Part shown: positions 6,472 to 14,085 of the stretch, one piece after another | Layout: each line of letters begins with the position of its first letter | Position numbering within the stretch: position 1 is the first letter of the stretch | From: Bacilli bacterium | GTDB taxonomy: Bacteria; Bacillota_I; Bacilli_A; RF39; UBA660 | Reading direction: 5' to 3' | Length of the DNA stretch: 14,382 nt | NCBI GenBank assembly: GCA_022801735.1 | Contig: JAAWSW010000030.1 | Span: forward strand, 1 to 14,382 | Position numbers and translations under genes: made by a program | Notes under the pieces: generated by a model | What the model was told of the DNA's origin: nothing | Seen by the model: only the letters and a program-made list of their open reading frames with translations | Databases searched by the model: none

Positions 6472-8791
6472 ACCAAACCATAACGGCCCAGGAGCTAATA
6501 CTCCAGATAAAGCCAAAAATTTTAAAGAATCAATAAAAAGACTTTTTAACGAATTAGAAAGTTTCAAAACACCAATTTTAATCGCATTAGTGTTAGCCGC
6601 AGTAGGTTCAATCCTTTCCATAATCGCGCCAAATAAACTAGCTGATTTAACTGATGAAATATCAAAAGGCTTAGTCGTTAAACAAGACAATATGGAAAAG
6701 ATTAGTAATCATGTAACCAACTCCTTAAATGAAGAAAGCATGAAAACAATAATGCCAGAAATTTTACAAATGGATTTAGGACCAGAAACAAACTTTAAAA
6801 TAAACATATCAAGTTCAATCCCAAGAGAAGATTATCAAAAATATATAAAAGCATTAGAAGAAATTCAAAACACCAAAGACCAAACAAAATCGTTACAAAT
6901 AATATCAGAACTGCCTGAAAGTATATTACAAATAATTCTTCCAGAAACAACATATAAAAACATAAAAATTACAACCAAAGATAAAATAGAATTCTTAAAA
7001 TCATCAAATGAAAAAAATGTAACAATCCCAGATTCATTAGCCAATATTTTATTTACCGAAATAACAATCGATAAAACAAAAATAACACCAATAGAACAAG
7101 CAAAATTCGCTAGTCTTCTAAGCACTCTAGACAAAGATGCAACACCAAAAGAAATATATGAACAAATCGATAAAATGCCTAAAAACATCCAAACAGTAAT
7201 TAAACCATTTATGGATATAGACAAAATAAAAGCAATCGGTTTATTCTTAGTAATTATATACTTAATAAGCGCTACTTTTACATTTATAGAATCAATAATG
7301 ATGTCAATTGCATCAAATAATTTTGCTAGAAAATTACGTGCCAGTATAGCCTCTAAAATAAACAAATTACCACTAAAATATTTCGATAAACACAAATCTG
7401 GAGATACATTATCAAGAGTGACAAACGACGTCGATACAATTGCTCAAACAATGAATCAGTCGTTATCAACTTTAGTAAGCGCAGTAACATTATTTATAGG
7501 AACACTAATTATGATGTTTTATACAAACTGGATTATGGCTATAACCGCAATTCTATCAAGTTTAATAGGATTTGGTTTTATGTCAATCGTATTAAGTAAA
7601 AGTCAAAAATACTTCATCGCAAGACAACAAGAACTTGGTAACTTAAACGGGCACATAGAAGAAGTATACTCAGGTTTAAACGTAGTAAAAGCATATAACG
7701 CCAGTAAAGAAGTTAACGAAAAATTCGATGAGTATAACCAAAAAGTATACAACGCCAATAGAAAAAGCCAATTCCTATCAGGCTTAATGATGCCATTTAT
7801 GAATTTTATTGGTAACTTTGGATATGTAGCAGTATGTATAGTAGGGGCAGTACTTACCCTAAATAATATAATAACCTTTGGTGTAATAGTTGCCTTCATT
7901 ATGTATGTAAGATTATTCTCATCACCACTCGCACAAATTGCTCAAGCATTCACTTCATTACAATCAACAACAGCAGCCTCTGAAAGAGTATTTGAATTTA
8001 TCGATGAAGAAGAAATGAATGATCAAAAACAAATTACAAACAAATTAAAAAAAGAAGACGTAAAAGGTGAAATAGAATTTAACAACATAATGTTTAAATA
8101 CGATGGTAACGAAAAACCAACAATCACAAATTTCAGTGCTAAAGCAATGCCAGGGCAAAAAGTAGCCATAGTTGGTCCTACTGGTGCCGGAAAAACAACA
8201 TTAGTAAATTTACTAATGAAATTCTACGAAATAAATGAAGGAGATATCAAAATAGATGGTGTATCAACCAAAGATCTAACAAGAGAGAATATCCACGAAT
8301 TATTTACAATGGTCCTTCAAGATACATGGTTATTTAATGGAACAGTCAAAGAAAACTTAGTATACAACAAAACAGATATAAGCGATGAAAAAATAAAAGA
8401 AGTATGTGAAACAGTAGGTGTTTCCCACTTCATAAAAACACTTCCAAAATCATATGACTCAATCATTTCTGATAACGATAGTATATCATCAGGACAAAAA
8501 CAATTACTAACTATCGCAAGAGCAATGTTAGATGATGCTCCATTCCTAATTTTAGACGAAGCAACATCAAATGTAGATACTAGAACAGAAGAATTAGTCC
8601 AAAAAGCCATGGATAAATTAACCGAAGGCAAAACCTCATTTATTATTGCCCACAGACTTTCAACAATTAAAAACGCTGATTTAATATTAGTTATGAAAGA
8701 CGGTAACATAATCGAACAAGGAAACCATGATGAATTAATAAAAGAAAACGGTTTTTATGCTAATTTATACAATTCACAGTTCGAATTATAA
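6464..8791 (+). CDS. Heterodimeric ABC exporter, catalytic subunit with large extracytoplasmic insert
   Basis: 775 residues, against roughly 580-620 for an ordinary half-exporter. A short cytoplasmic tail (RPNHNGPGANTPDKAKNFKE) leads to helix 1 (about 36-60). Then comes an insert of about 190 mostly hydrophilic, helical residues (about 64-254) before helix 2 (about 257-280). By topology the insert faces outside. Standard exporter elements follow: KYFDKHKSGDTLSRVTND, and a nucleotide-binding domain with Walker A G571-P-T-G-A-G-K577-T-T, Walker B ILDE with intact E699, and switch H730 in IIAHRLSTI. Its signature is altered to ISSGQ (674-678). Thus its own Walker motifs with the ISGGQ of the partner make the active ATP site, while its ISSGQ serves the degenerate one. 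AAAGGAGG at 6447-6454 precedes the ATG. A strong terminator follows. Confidence 0.92.
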   Translation: MPRPNHNGPGANTPDKAKNFKESIKRLFNELESFKTPILIALVLAAVGSILSIIAPNKLADLTDEISKGLVVKQDNMEKISNHVTNSLNEESMKTIMPEILQMDLGPETNFKINISSSIPREDYQKYIKALEEIQNTKDQTKSLQIISELPESILQIILPETTYKNIKITTKDKIEFLKSSNEKNVTIPDSLANILFTEITIDKTKITPIEQAKFASLLSTLDKDATPKEIYEQIDKMPKNIQTVIKPFMDIDKIKAIGLFLVIIYLISATFTFIESIMMSIASNNFARKLRASIASKINKLPLKYFDKHKSGDTLSRVTNDVDTIAQTMNQSLSTLVSAVTLFIGTLIMMFYTNWIMAITAILSSLIGFGFMSIVLSKSQKYFIARQQELGNLNGHIEEVYSGLNVVKAYNASKEVNEKFDEYNQKVYNANRKSQFLSGLMMPFMNFIGNFGYVAVCIVGAVLTLNNIITFGVIVAFIMYVRLFSSPLAQIAQAFTSLQSTTAASERVFEFIDEEEMNDQKQITNKLKKEDVKGEIEFNNIMFKYDGNEKPTITNFSAKAMPGQKVAIVGPTGAGKTTLVNLLMKFYEINEGDIKIDGVSTKDLTRENIHELFTMVLQDTWLFNGTVKENLVYNKTDISDEKIKEVCETVGVSHFIKTLPKSYDSIISDNDSISSGQKQLLTIARAMLDDAPFLILDEATSNVDTRTEELVQKAMDKLTEGKTSFIIAHRLSTIKNADLILVMKDGNIIEQGNHDELIKENGFYANLYNSQFEL

Positions 8792-8807
8792 AAATTATTT
8801 TAAAATA

Positions 8808-8847
8808 ATATAAAAGAATCCTATTACAAAACAGGATTCTTTTATAT
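8808..8847 (+). terminator. Strong hairpin terminator after the ABC exporter operon
   Basis: A perfect 15-bp stem, left arm 8808-8822 and right arm 8833-8847, with core AAAGAATCCT/AGGATTCTTT and a ten-base loop (8823-8832). The T4 run at 8840-8843 lies inside the right arm. Confidence 0.8.
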
Positions 8848-8863
8848 AGTTAATCTATATAAA
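8841..8863. repeat. Inverted repeat overlapping the terminator arm
   Basis: TTTATATAG (8841-8849) and CTATATAAA (8855-8863) are exact inverted copies around a five-base spacer. The left arm shares 8841-8847 with the terminator stem, so the two hairpins exclude each other in RNA. It could also be a DNA site upstream of the next promoter. Confidence 0.45.
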
Positions 8864-8884
8864 CAAAAAGATATAAAAACATAA

Positions 8885-8913
8885 TTGACTAATAAATAAA
8901 AAAATGATAATAT
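8885..8913 (+). promoter_or_regulatory. Probable promoter of the small membrane protein pair
   Basis: -35 TTGACT at 8885-8890, 17 bases, -10 TAATAT at 8908-8913 preceded by TG at 8905-8906. The run TAATTGACT and an upstream ATCTATATAAA are shared with the ABC operon promoter region. Confidence 0.5.
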
Positions 8914-8939
8914 ATAAAACATCTTAAAGGTGATGAATT

Positions 8940-9281
8940 ATGTATAAAGAAGACGAAATTAATATAAATAAAGAGTTAAACAAACAAAGAAATTATGAAA
9001 TTTTATTAATAGAACTTAGAAAAAAAAGAAAATTTGCTCTAGCAGGAACAATTGGTGGTGTAGCCCTAATATGCACTAATATGCAACTAACAAGCGATGT
9101 AAACTTTGCTCTAGCCACTATGGGTGTTGTATCATTACCACACATTTCTAGTTATTTTAGTACAATTCAAAATAAAATTAATGCTGCAATTGTAGAAAAA
9201 AAAGAATGTGAAAGGCATATAGAAGATTACTGTGAACACAAAATGAAAGTAAGTTCAAAACAATACGTTAAAACAAAATAA
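8940..9281 (+). CDS. Unknown small membrane protein (113 aa)
   Basis: I do not recognise the family. The N-terminal 31 residues are charged (acidic then KKRK). Two hydrophobic segments follow at about 32-48 (FALAGTIGGVALICTNM) and 54-69 (VNFALATMGVVSLPHI), joined by a very short loop; a helical hairpin in the membrane is the simplest reading. The rest (about 75-113) is charged, with two cysteines in ECERHIEDYCEHK, and ends in a basic tail. By the positive-inside rule both ends should face the cytoplasm. AAAGGTGA precedes the ATG. The stop overlaps the SD region of the next gene, 11 bases upstream of its start, so the two are co-translated. Confidence 0.6.
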   Translation: MYKEDEININKELNKQRNYEILLIELRKKRKFALAGTIGGVALICTNMQLTSDVNFALATMGVVSLPHISSYFSTIQNKINAAIVEKKECERHIEDYCEHKMKVSSKQYVKTK

Positions 9282-9292
9282 AGGAGGCCATT

Positions 9293-9760
9293 ATGCAATT
9301 TAATAAAACAATAAAAAACATAAAAGAAAAATGTAATACCCATCAAAAACAAGCCTCATTATTTTTGCTAGTAACAATTCCATTTATGCTATTAATGGTT
9401 TTAACACACAAAATAGTTTTTATAGAATTTGGGGCAATTCTATTCGCATTTGCTTTATATAATATAAAAAAGATTGTAGATTTAAACGAAGAAATAAATA
9501 CAATAAAAGAACTATCATTAAAATTACAAAAAAATAATTTAAAAAAAGTATACCCTGAAGGACATCATTGGATTACAAACCCAACAAACGCCGTTTTAGA
9601 CTTAGGGGGATACGAATTCATCGGAAAAGATGAACATGGAATAAAAGTATATCAAAACACCACCGACGTTGTGGTATGTGGTCAAATCAACCCTCAAAAT
9701 GGAGAAGTAGTTTATGATGATTTTGGTATACCATCACATTATATAAACGATTCAAAATAA
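9293..9760 (+). CDS. Unknown membrane-anchored protein (155 aa)
   Basis: Two hydrophobic segments, about 21-37 (ASLFLLVTIPFMLLMVL) and 40-57 (IVFIEFGAILFAFALY), are followed by a short coiled-coil-like helix (about 62-83). A compact C-terminal domain of about 70 residues then contains YPEGHHWITNPTNAVLDLGG and VYQNTTDVVVCGQINPQNG. The domain is probably cytoplasmic. It has two adjacent histidines and several Asn-Pro turns, but no motif I can name. AAGGAGG at 9281-9287 sets the start. It pairs with the preceding two-helix protein in a dedicated operon and is followed by a short terminator. Confidence 0.6.
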   Translation: MQFNKTIKNIKEKCNTHQKQASLFLLVTIPFMLLMVLTHKIVFIEFGAILFAFALYNIKKIVDLNEEINTIKELSLKLQKNNLKKVYPEGHHWITNPTNAVLDLGGYEFIGKDEHGIKVYQNTTDVVVCGQINPQNGEVVYDDFGIPSHYINDSK

Positions 9761-9780
9761 GAAGCAAGACTTCTTTTTTT
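9759..9780 (+). terminator. Short hairpin terminator
   Basis: AAGAAG (9759-9764) pairs with CTTCTT (9770-9775) around a five-base loop, with T-run to 9780. The stem starts within the TAA stop of the preceding gene. Only six pairs, but the T-run is good. Confidence 0.6.
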
Positions 9781-9793
9781 CTTTGAAATAATG

Positions 9794-9799
9794 TATAAT
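9794..9799 (+). promoter_or_regulatory. -10 element of the tcdA promoter
   Basis: Exact TATAAT, 17 bases before the ATG at 9816 once the element ends. The -35 position (9771-9776, TTCTTT) is weak and falls on the upstream terminator's right arm. The 5' leader would be very short, about ten bases. Confidence 0.5.
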
Positions 9800-9815
9800 A
9801 ATAATTGGTGAAAAT

Positions 9816-10484
9816 ATGTTAGATAGATTAGAAATATTAATTGGTGATAAAACGAAAACATTAAAACAAAAAACAGTTCTTTTATTAGGCCTTGGCGGAG
9901 TAGGTGGACACGCCTTTGAAACCCTACTTAGAAGTGGTATCGGAACAATAATCGTAGTAGATAACGATGTAATCGACGAAACAAATTTAAATCGGCAACT
10001 ACTTTCAACCAACAAAAATATCGGACAATATAAAGTAGATGAAGCAAAAAAAAGACAAAAAGATATAAACCAAGAATGCAAAATAATAAAAATCAATAAA
10101 TTCATAAACGAAGAAAACATAGAATCATTATTCGAAAACAAAATAGACTTTGTCATAGACGCAATTGATACAATAAAAACAAAAAAACAATTAATCAAAA
10201 AATGCATAGAAAAACAAATCAAAATTATTTCAGTCATGGGTACAGGTAATAAAATGGATCCAACAAAACTAACAATAACTGACATTAGAAAAACCAGTTA
10301 TGACCCAATTGCTAAAGAAATAAGAAAATTTATAAAAGAAGAGAGAATAAACAAAAAAATCCCAGTAGTTTTCTCAGATGAAACACCAATAAAAACAGAC
10401 AAAATAGGTTCCAACGCATTTGTACCAGCCACTGCAGGTATATTTGCTGCTTCATATGTAATAAACGAACTAATAAAGGAGTAA
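9816..10484 (+). CDS. tcdA: tRNA threonylcarbamoyladenosine dehydratase (ThiF/E1-like)
   Basis: 222 residues of the ThiF/MoeB/E1 fold in the TcdA (CsdL) subgroup. It uses ATP to dehydrate t6A at position 37 of ANN-decoding tRNAs to the cyclic form ct6A. The nucleotide-binding loop is G25-L-G-G-V-G30, followed by VVDNDVID with D49 and D51, and NLNRQ (N57, R60, Q61), whose Arg contacts ATP. VIDAIDTIKTK and SVMGTGNKMDPTK are TcdA-specific blocks, as is the C-terminal SNAFVPATAGIFAASYVI. It has no MoeB zinc cysteines. Slightly shorter than the E. coli protein. The SD is GGTGA. It carries its own promoter and is followed after five bases by a 175-aa unknown. Confidence 0.88.
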   Translation: MLDRLEILIGDKTKTLKQKTVLLLGLGGVGGHAFETLLRSGIGTIIVVDNDVIDETNLNRQLLSTNKNIGQYKVDEAKKRQKDINQECKIIKINKFINEENIESLFENKIDFVIDAIDTIKTKKQLIKKCIEKQIKIISVMGTGNKMDPTKLTITDIRKTSYDPIAKEIRKFIKEERINKKIPVVFSDETPIKTDKIGSNAFVPATAGIFAASYVINELIKE

Positions 10485-10489
10485 ATAAA

Positions 10490-11017
10490 ATGGAAAAATA
10501 TTTAATCGAAGAGATAAAACAAATGAAAGGTTCACTTTTAGGAATAGGAATTACAAGTGAAAAAATCAAAGACGCAATAAATAAAAATGATGAAATTTTA
10601 ATATGTAATTTATTAGAAGAAACAACAAAAAGAAAAAATTCTAATTTAGTTGCAGGTAAAAAACAAAGAAAAGTAAACATAAAAAAACTTAGAAAAACAT
10701 TCAGAAAAAAAAGAACAGACAATGTTATTTGTAACTTAGAAACCGTAAAAAAATTTCTAAAAACATTTGTTAGAGATAGCGTATATATAAACAAAGGTAA
10801 ATTATATATTTATGGTGATAAAGAAGAAATAGAAAATCTAAAGAAAAAATACGAACGATATACAAAAGACATTAAAATAATAAACAAAGCAAAACAAAGT
10901 ATATTAGTAGTAAATAACACAAATACCAAAAATAACAAATTTAAAGATATATGTTATTGGTGGCAAGATTTTGGCCAATCAACCCTAGAAATCATAACCG
11001 CACTTTTAGCCAATTAG
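10490..11017 (+). CDS. Unknown 175-residue basic protein, operon partner of tcdA
   Basis: No family recognised with confidence. The start MKGSLLGIGITSEKIKDAI followed by NDEILICNLLEE looks like the first strand, glycine turn and second strand of a Rossmann fold (class I methyltransferase-like), but the sequence is too short for a complete domain and the turn is only GIG. A very basic middle (RKVNIKKLRKTFRKKRTDN) and a well-ordered segment FVRDSVYINKGKLYIYGD follow. The C-terminal CYWWQDFGQSTLEIITALL is aromatic then hydrophobic. RNA binding would suit the charge and the tRNA-modifying neighbour, but this is speculation. AAAGGAG precedes the ATG; the gap from tcdA is five bases. A terminator follows immediately. 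Confidence 0.55.
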   Translation: MEKYLIEEIKQMKGSLLGIGITSEKIKDAINKNDEILICNLLEETTKRKNSNLVAGKKQRKVNIKKLRKTFRKKRTDNVICNLETVKKFLKTFVRDSVYINKGKLYIYGDKEEIENLKKKYERYTKDIKIINKAKQSILVVNNTNTKNNKFKDICYWWQDFGQSTLEIITALLAN

Positions 11018-11019
11018 TT

Positions 11020-11043
11020 AAACAATCATAACGATTGTTTTTT
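11020..11043 (+). terminator. Terminator after the tcdA operon
   Basis: AAACAATC (11020-11027) and GATTGTTT (11033-11040) form a perfect eight-bp stem with a five-base loop, then T-run to 11043. Confidence 0.75.
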
Positions 11044-11063
11044 AACGCATTTTTTGTTATAAT
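11035..11063 (+). promoter_or_regulatory. smc promoter overlapping the upstream terminator
   Basis: -10 TATAAT at 11058-11063 with TG at 11055-11056 (the same nine-base extended -10, TGTTATAAT, as the rhuM promoter). The -35 would be TTGTTT at 11035-11040, 17 bases upstream, inside the right arm of the terminator. Confidence 0.65.
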
Positions 11064-11085
11064 TAATAGAGTGTAAGGTGATAAT

Positions 11086-14028
11086 ATGTACTTAAAAGAA
11101 ATAAAATCTCAAGGATTTAAATCATTTGCTGATAAAACAAACATCGAATTGACAAACGGAATAACTGGAATAGTTGGACCAAATGGTTCAGGAAAAAGTA
11201 ACGTTGTTGATGCCGTAAGATGGGTACTTGGAGAACAATCAGTAAAATCATTACGTGGTGATGGGAACATGGCCGACGTAATCTTTTCAGGTTCAAAAAG
11301 CCGCAATCCAATGAATGTTGCTTCAGTAACACTAGTCTTCGATAACCAAGATAAATATCTTCCTTTAGAATACGATGAAGTTGCCATAAAAAGAAGAGTA
11401 TATAAAGATGGTACAAACGAATACTTCCTAAACAACGAAAGAGTAAGATTAAAAGATATTACAAATTTACTATTAGATAGCGGGATTGCTAAAGAAAGTT
11501 TTAATATAATTTCTCAAGGTAAAATAGAATCAATCATCAGTAGTAAACCATCAGAAAGAAGAACAATCTTTGAAGAAGCCGCAGGCGTACTTAAATACAA
11601 AAGAAGAAAAGAAGAAGCAATAAGAAAACTAGATAAAACCCATAATAATCTTTCAAGAGTAAACGACATCATAAATGAATTAGAACCACAAATAGAACCA
11701 CTAAAAGAACAAAAAGAAAAAGCCTTAGAATATGTAGACGCTAAAGAAAAACTAGAAGAAGTAGAAATAGCCTTAATTACAGAAGATATTACAAACATAA
11801 ATAACGAATATCAAACAAATAAAGAAAAGATAGAAAAATTAGAAAACGAAATTTTAGAACTAGGTGTTCAAAGTAATAAATCAGAAGTAAAAATAGAAGA
11901 GTATAAAAACGAAATAAACAAAAACTTTGAGAAAATAAAAGAAACCCAAAATAAAATATTAGAATATACCACTTTAGCAGAAAAACTAAATAGTCGAAAA
12001 GATATAATAACCGAAAGAAAAAAATACGAAGTAGAAGATGCTAAACTACACAGCACCATACTTGAACTAAAAGAAAAAGAAATGCAACTAAAAAATCAAA
12101 TCAACAGTACTGAGACAGACATCATAAACAAAAACAAAGAAACAACAATACTAGAAGATAAAATAAAAGAATTAAATATTCAAATAAGTAAAATAAAAGA
12201 TAATAAACAAACATTAGAAAACAACTTAACAATTTCACTAAGACAAAAAAACAATTTAGAGATAAAAGCTGAAAATTTAAAACAAATAATCGAAAATGGT
12301 GGTATGTTACCAGCAGCAGTAAAAAGCGTATTAAACAATCCAAAATTAAAAGGAATACATAATATCTTAGGAAACATAATAGAAACAGATTCAAAATATA
12401 CACTTGCAATTTCTACATCTCTTGGATTTAGTACAAATAATATCATTGTAGACAATGAACAAATTGCCAAAGAAGCAATAAGTACAATAAAAACAATCGG
12501 AAGAGCAACGTTTTTCCCACTAAATATAATTAAACCAAAATATGTAGATCAAGAAACAATAAATACTATCAATAACGAACCATACTTTATTTGTGTAGCC
12601 AGTGATTTAGTACAGTACGAAAACAAATATGAAAATATTATTTTAAATCAACTAGGAAACATTTTAGTTACTGAAAATATAAACGACGCTATTAAACTAA
12701 GTAAAAAAATAAACTATAGATATCGTATAGTAACAATAGATGGTCAAGTTATAAACGTCGGTGGGTCTATGACTGGTGGAAAGCAAAATAAAACCCATAA
12801 TGTTATTAGTGATAAATACGAACTAGAAAGCACATTAAAAGAACAAGAAAAACTATTAAATAACATCAAAGAATTTGAAAATAAAATAAATGAAATAGAT
12901 TATAATTTAAAATCATTAGACGATAAAAATTATCTACTCGAAAAAGAAAGATTTTTAAACAAAAACGACATAGAATCGAAACAAAATCAAATAAGAATTT
13001 TAAAAGATAATTTAGAAAAAGTAATGTTAGATATAAATGGTACTAATAATATTTTAGATGGTGCTCTTTCAAAAGAAGAAGAAGAAATTATAAATAAATA
13101 TTATGAAACCATTAAACAAAAAGAAGAATCTGAAAAAGAACTAGAAATTTTAACTAAAGAAAAGAATGACTTAACAGAAAGCCTAGAAGAATACGAATTA
13201 TCAGTAAAAAAAGAAAATAGTGAATACTCTTCAAAAACAGAAGAATTAAAAACACTAGAAATAAACGTCAATAGAATGGACGTAAAATTAGATAATTTAT
13301 TAAATACACTAAGTGAAAGTTACAGTATGACATACGAAAAAGCCAAAGAAAATTACAAACTAGATATAGATTATAATTTAGCCAAAACAACCGTTAACTC
13401 ACTAAAAAGAAAATTAAAAGAAATAGGCATCGTTAATCTAGCCGCTCCAGAAGAATACGAAAGAGTAAGTACTAGATATGAATTCTTATTAAGCCAAGTA
13501 ACAGACCTAAATAAAGCAGAAACTACTTTATTAGAAATAATAGAAGAAATGGATAAAATAATGGTTAAAGAATTTAATAATTCATTTAAAACCATAAACG
13601 AAAACTTCGAAACAACATTTAGAGAATTATTTAAAGGCGGTACAGCAACACTAAAATTGACTGAACCTAATAACTTATTAGAAACTGGAATAGAAATAGT
13701 TGCTAGTCCTCCAGGTAAAAAACTAACCAGTATTTCATTACTATCAGGAGGAGAAAAAACCTTAACAGCCATTAGTTTATTATTTGCAATTATCAAATCT
13801 AGACCAGCACCTTTCTGTATTCTAGATGAAGTAGAAGCAGCCTTAGATGAGGTTAACGTTGATACATTCGGTAAATATGTTAAAAATTTAAAAGACAAAT
13901 CACAATTTATAATAATAACACATAAAAAGAAAACAATGGAATACGCTGATGTATTATACGGAATAACAATGCAAGAATCAGGTGTTTCTAAATTAGTAAG
14001 TGTTAAATTAGAAGAAATAGAAAATTAA
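11086..14028 (+). CDS. smc: Chromosome partition protein SMC (short-arm form)
   Basis: 980 residues; the ATPase that, with ScpA and ScpB, compacts and separates the chromosome. N-terminal head: YLKEIKSQGFKSFADKT, Walker A G31-P-N-G-S-G-K37-S38, then VRWVLGEQSVKSLRG and the SGSKSRNPMNVASV block. First coiled-coil arm about 170-400, hinge about 405-565 (start GGMLPAAVKSVL, end GGSMTGGKQ), second arm about 566-790. C-terminal head: signature LSGGEK (886-891), Walker B ILDEVEAALDE with D914 and E915, and ITHKKKTME. All catalytic parts are present. Each arm is about 100 residues shorter than in Bacillus SMC (about 1186 residues), close to the length I recall for mycoplasma P115. AAGGTGAT at 11074-11081 sets the start. 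The usual neighbours rnc and ftsY are absent. Confidence 0.95.
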   Translation: MYLKEIKSQGFKSFADKTNIELTNGITGIVGPNGSGKSNVVDAVRWVLGEQSVKSLRGDGNMADVIFSGSKSRNPMNVASVTLVFDNQDKYLPLEYDEVAIKRRVYKDGTNEYFLNNERVRLKDITNLLLDSGIAKESFNIISQGKIESIISSKPSERRTIFEEAAGVLKYKRRKEEAIRKLDKTHNNLSRVNDIINELEPQIEPLKEQKEKALEYVDAKEKLEEVEIALITEDITNINNEYQTNKEKIEKLENEILELGVQSNKSEVKIEEYKNEINKNFEKIKETQNKILEYTTLAEKLNSRKDIITERKKYEVEDAKLHSTILELKEKEMQLKNQINSTETDIINKNKETTILEDKIKELNIQISKIKDNKQTLENNLTISLRQKNNLEIKAENLKQIIENGGMLPAAVKSVLNNPKLKGIHNILGNIIETDSKYTLAISTSLGFSTNNIIVDNEQIAKEAISTIKTIGRATFFPLNIIKPKYVDQETINTINNEPYFICVASDLVQYENKYENIILNQLGNILVTENINDAIKLSKKINYRYRIVTIDGQVINVGGSMTGGKQNKTHNVISDKYELESTLKEQEKLLNNIKEFENKINEIDYNLKSLDDKNYLLEKERFLNKNDIESKQNQIRILKDNLEKVMLDINGTNNILDGALSKEEEEIINKYYETIKQKEESEKELEILTKEKNDLTESLEEYELSVKKENSEYSSKTEELKTLEINVNRMDVKLDNLLNTLSESYSMTYEKAKENYKLDIDYNLAKTTVNSLKRKLKEIGIVNLAAPEEYERVSTRYEFLLSQVTDLNKAETTLLEIIEEMDKIMVKEFNNSFKTINENFETTFRELFKGGTATLKLTEPNNLLETGIEIVASPPGKKLTSISLLSGGEKTLTAISLLFAIIKSRPAPFCILDEVEAALDEVNVDTFGKYVKNLKDKSQFIIITHKKKTMEYADVLYGITMQESGVSKLVSVKLEEIEN

Positions 14029-14041
14029 TCTATTTCTTTTT
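14010..14041 (+). terminator. Terminator overlapping the end of smc
   Basis: AAGAAATAG (14012-14020) pairs with CTATTTCTT (14030-14038) around a nine-base loop that contains the smc stop codon, extended by two outer pairs (one G.U). T-run 14037-14041. The left arm codes the last residues of SMC. Confidence 0.65.
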
Positions 14042-14052
14042 ATGCAAAAATA

Positions 14053-14061
14053 TGGTATTAT
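14053..14061 (+). promoter_or_regulatory. Extended -10 of the last gene
   Basis: TGGTATTAT: TATTAT at 14056-14061 with TG one base before. No clear -35. The start codon lies 25 bases downstream, with AAAGGAGG at 14072-14079. Confidence 0.5.
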
Positions 14062-14085
14062 TTAAAGTACTAAAGGAGGAATATT

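Noticed and set aside
10490..11017. Calling the 175-aa protein a methyltransferase
   Set aside because: Only a GIG turn resembles motif I; the rest of the domain is missing, so the assignment would be over-reach.
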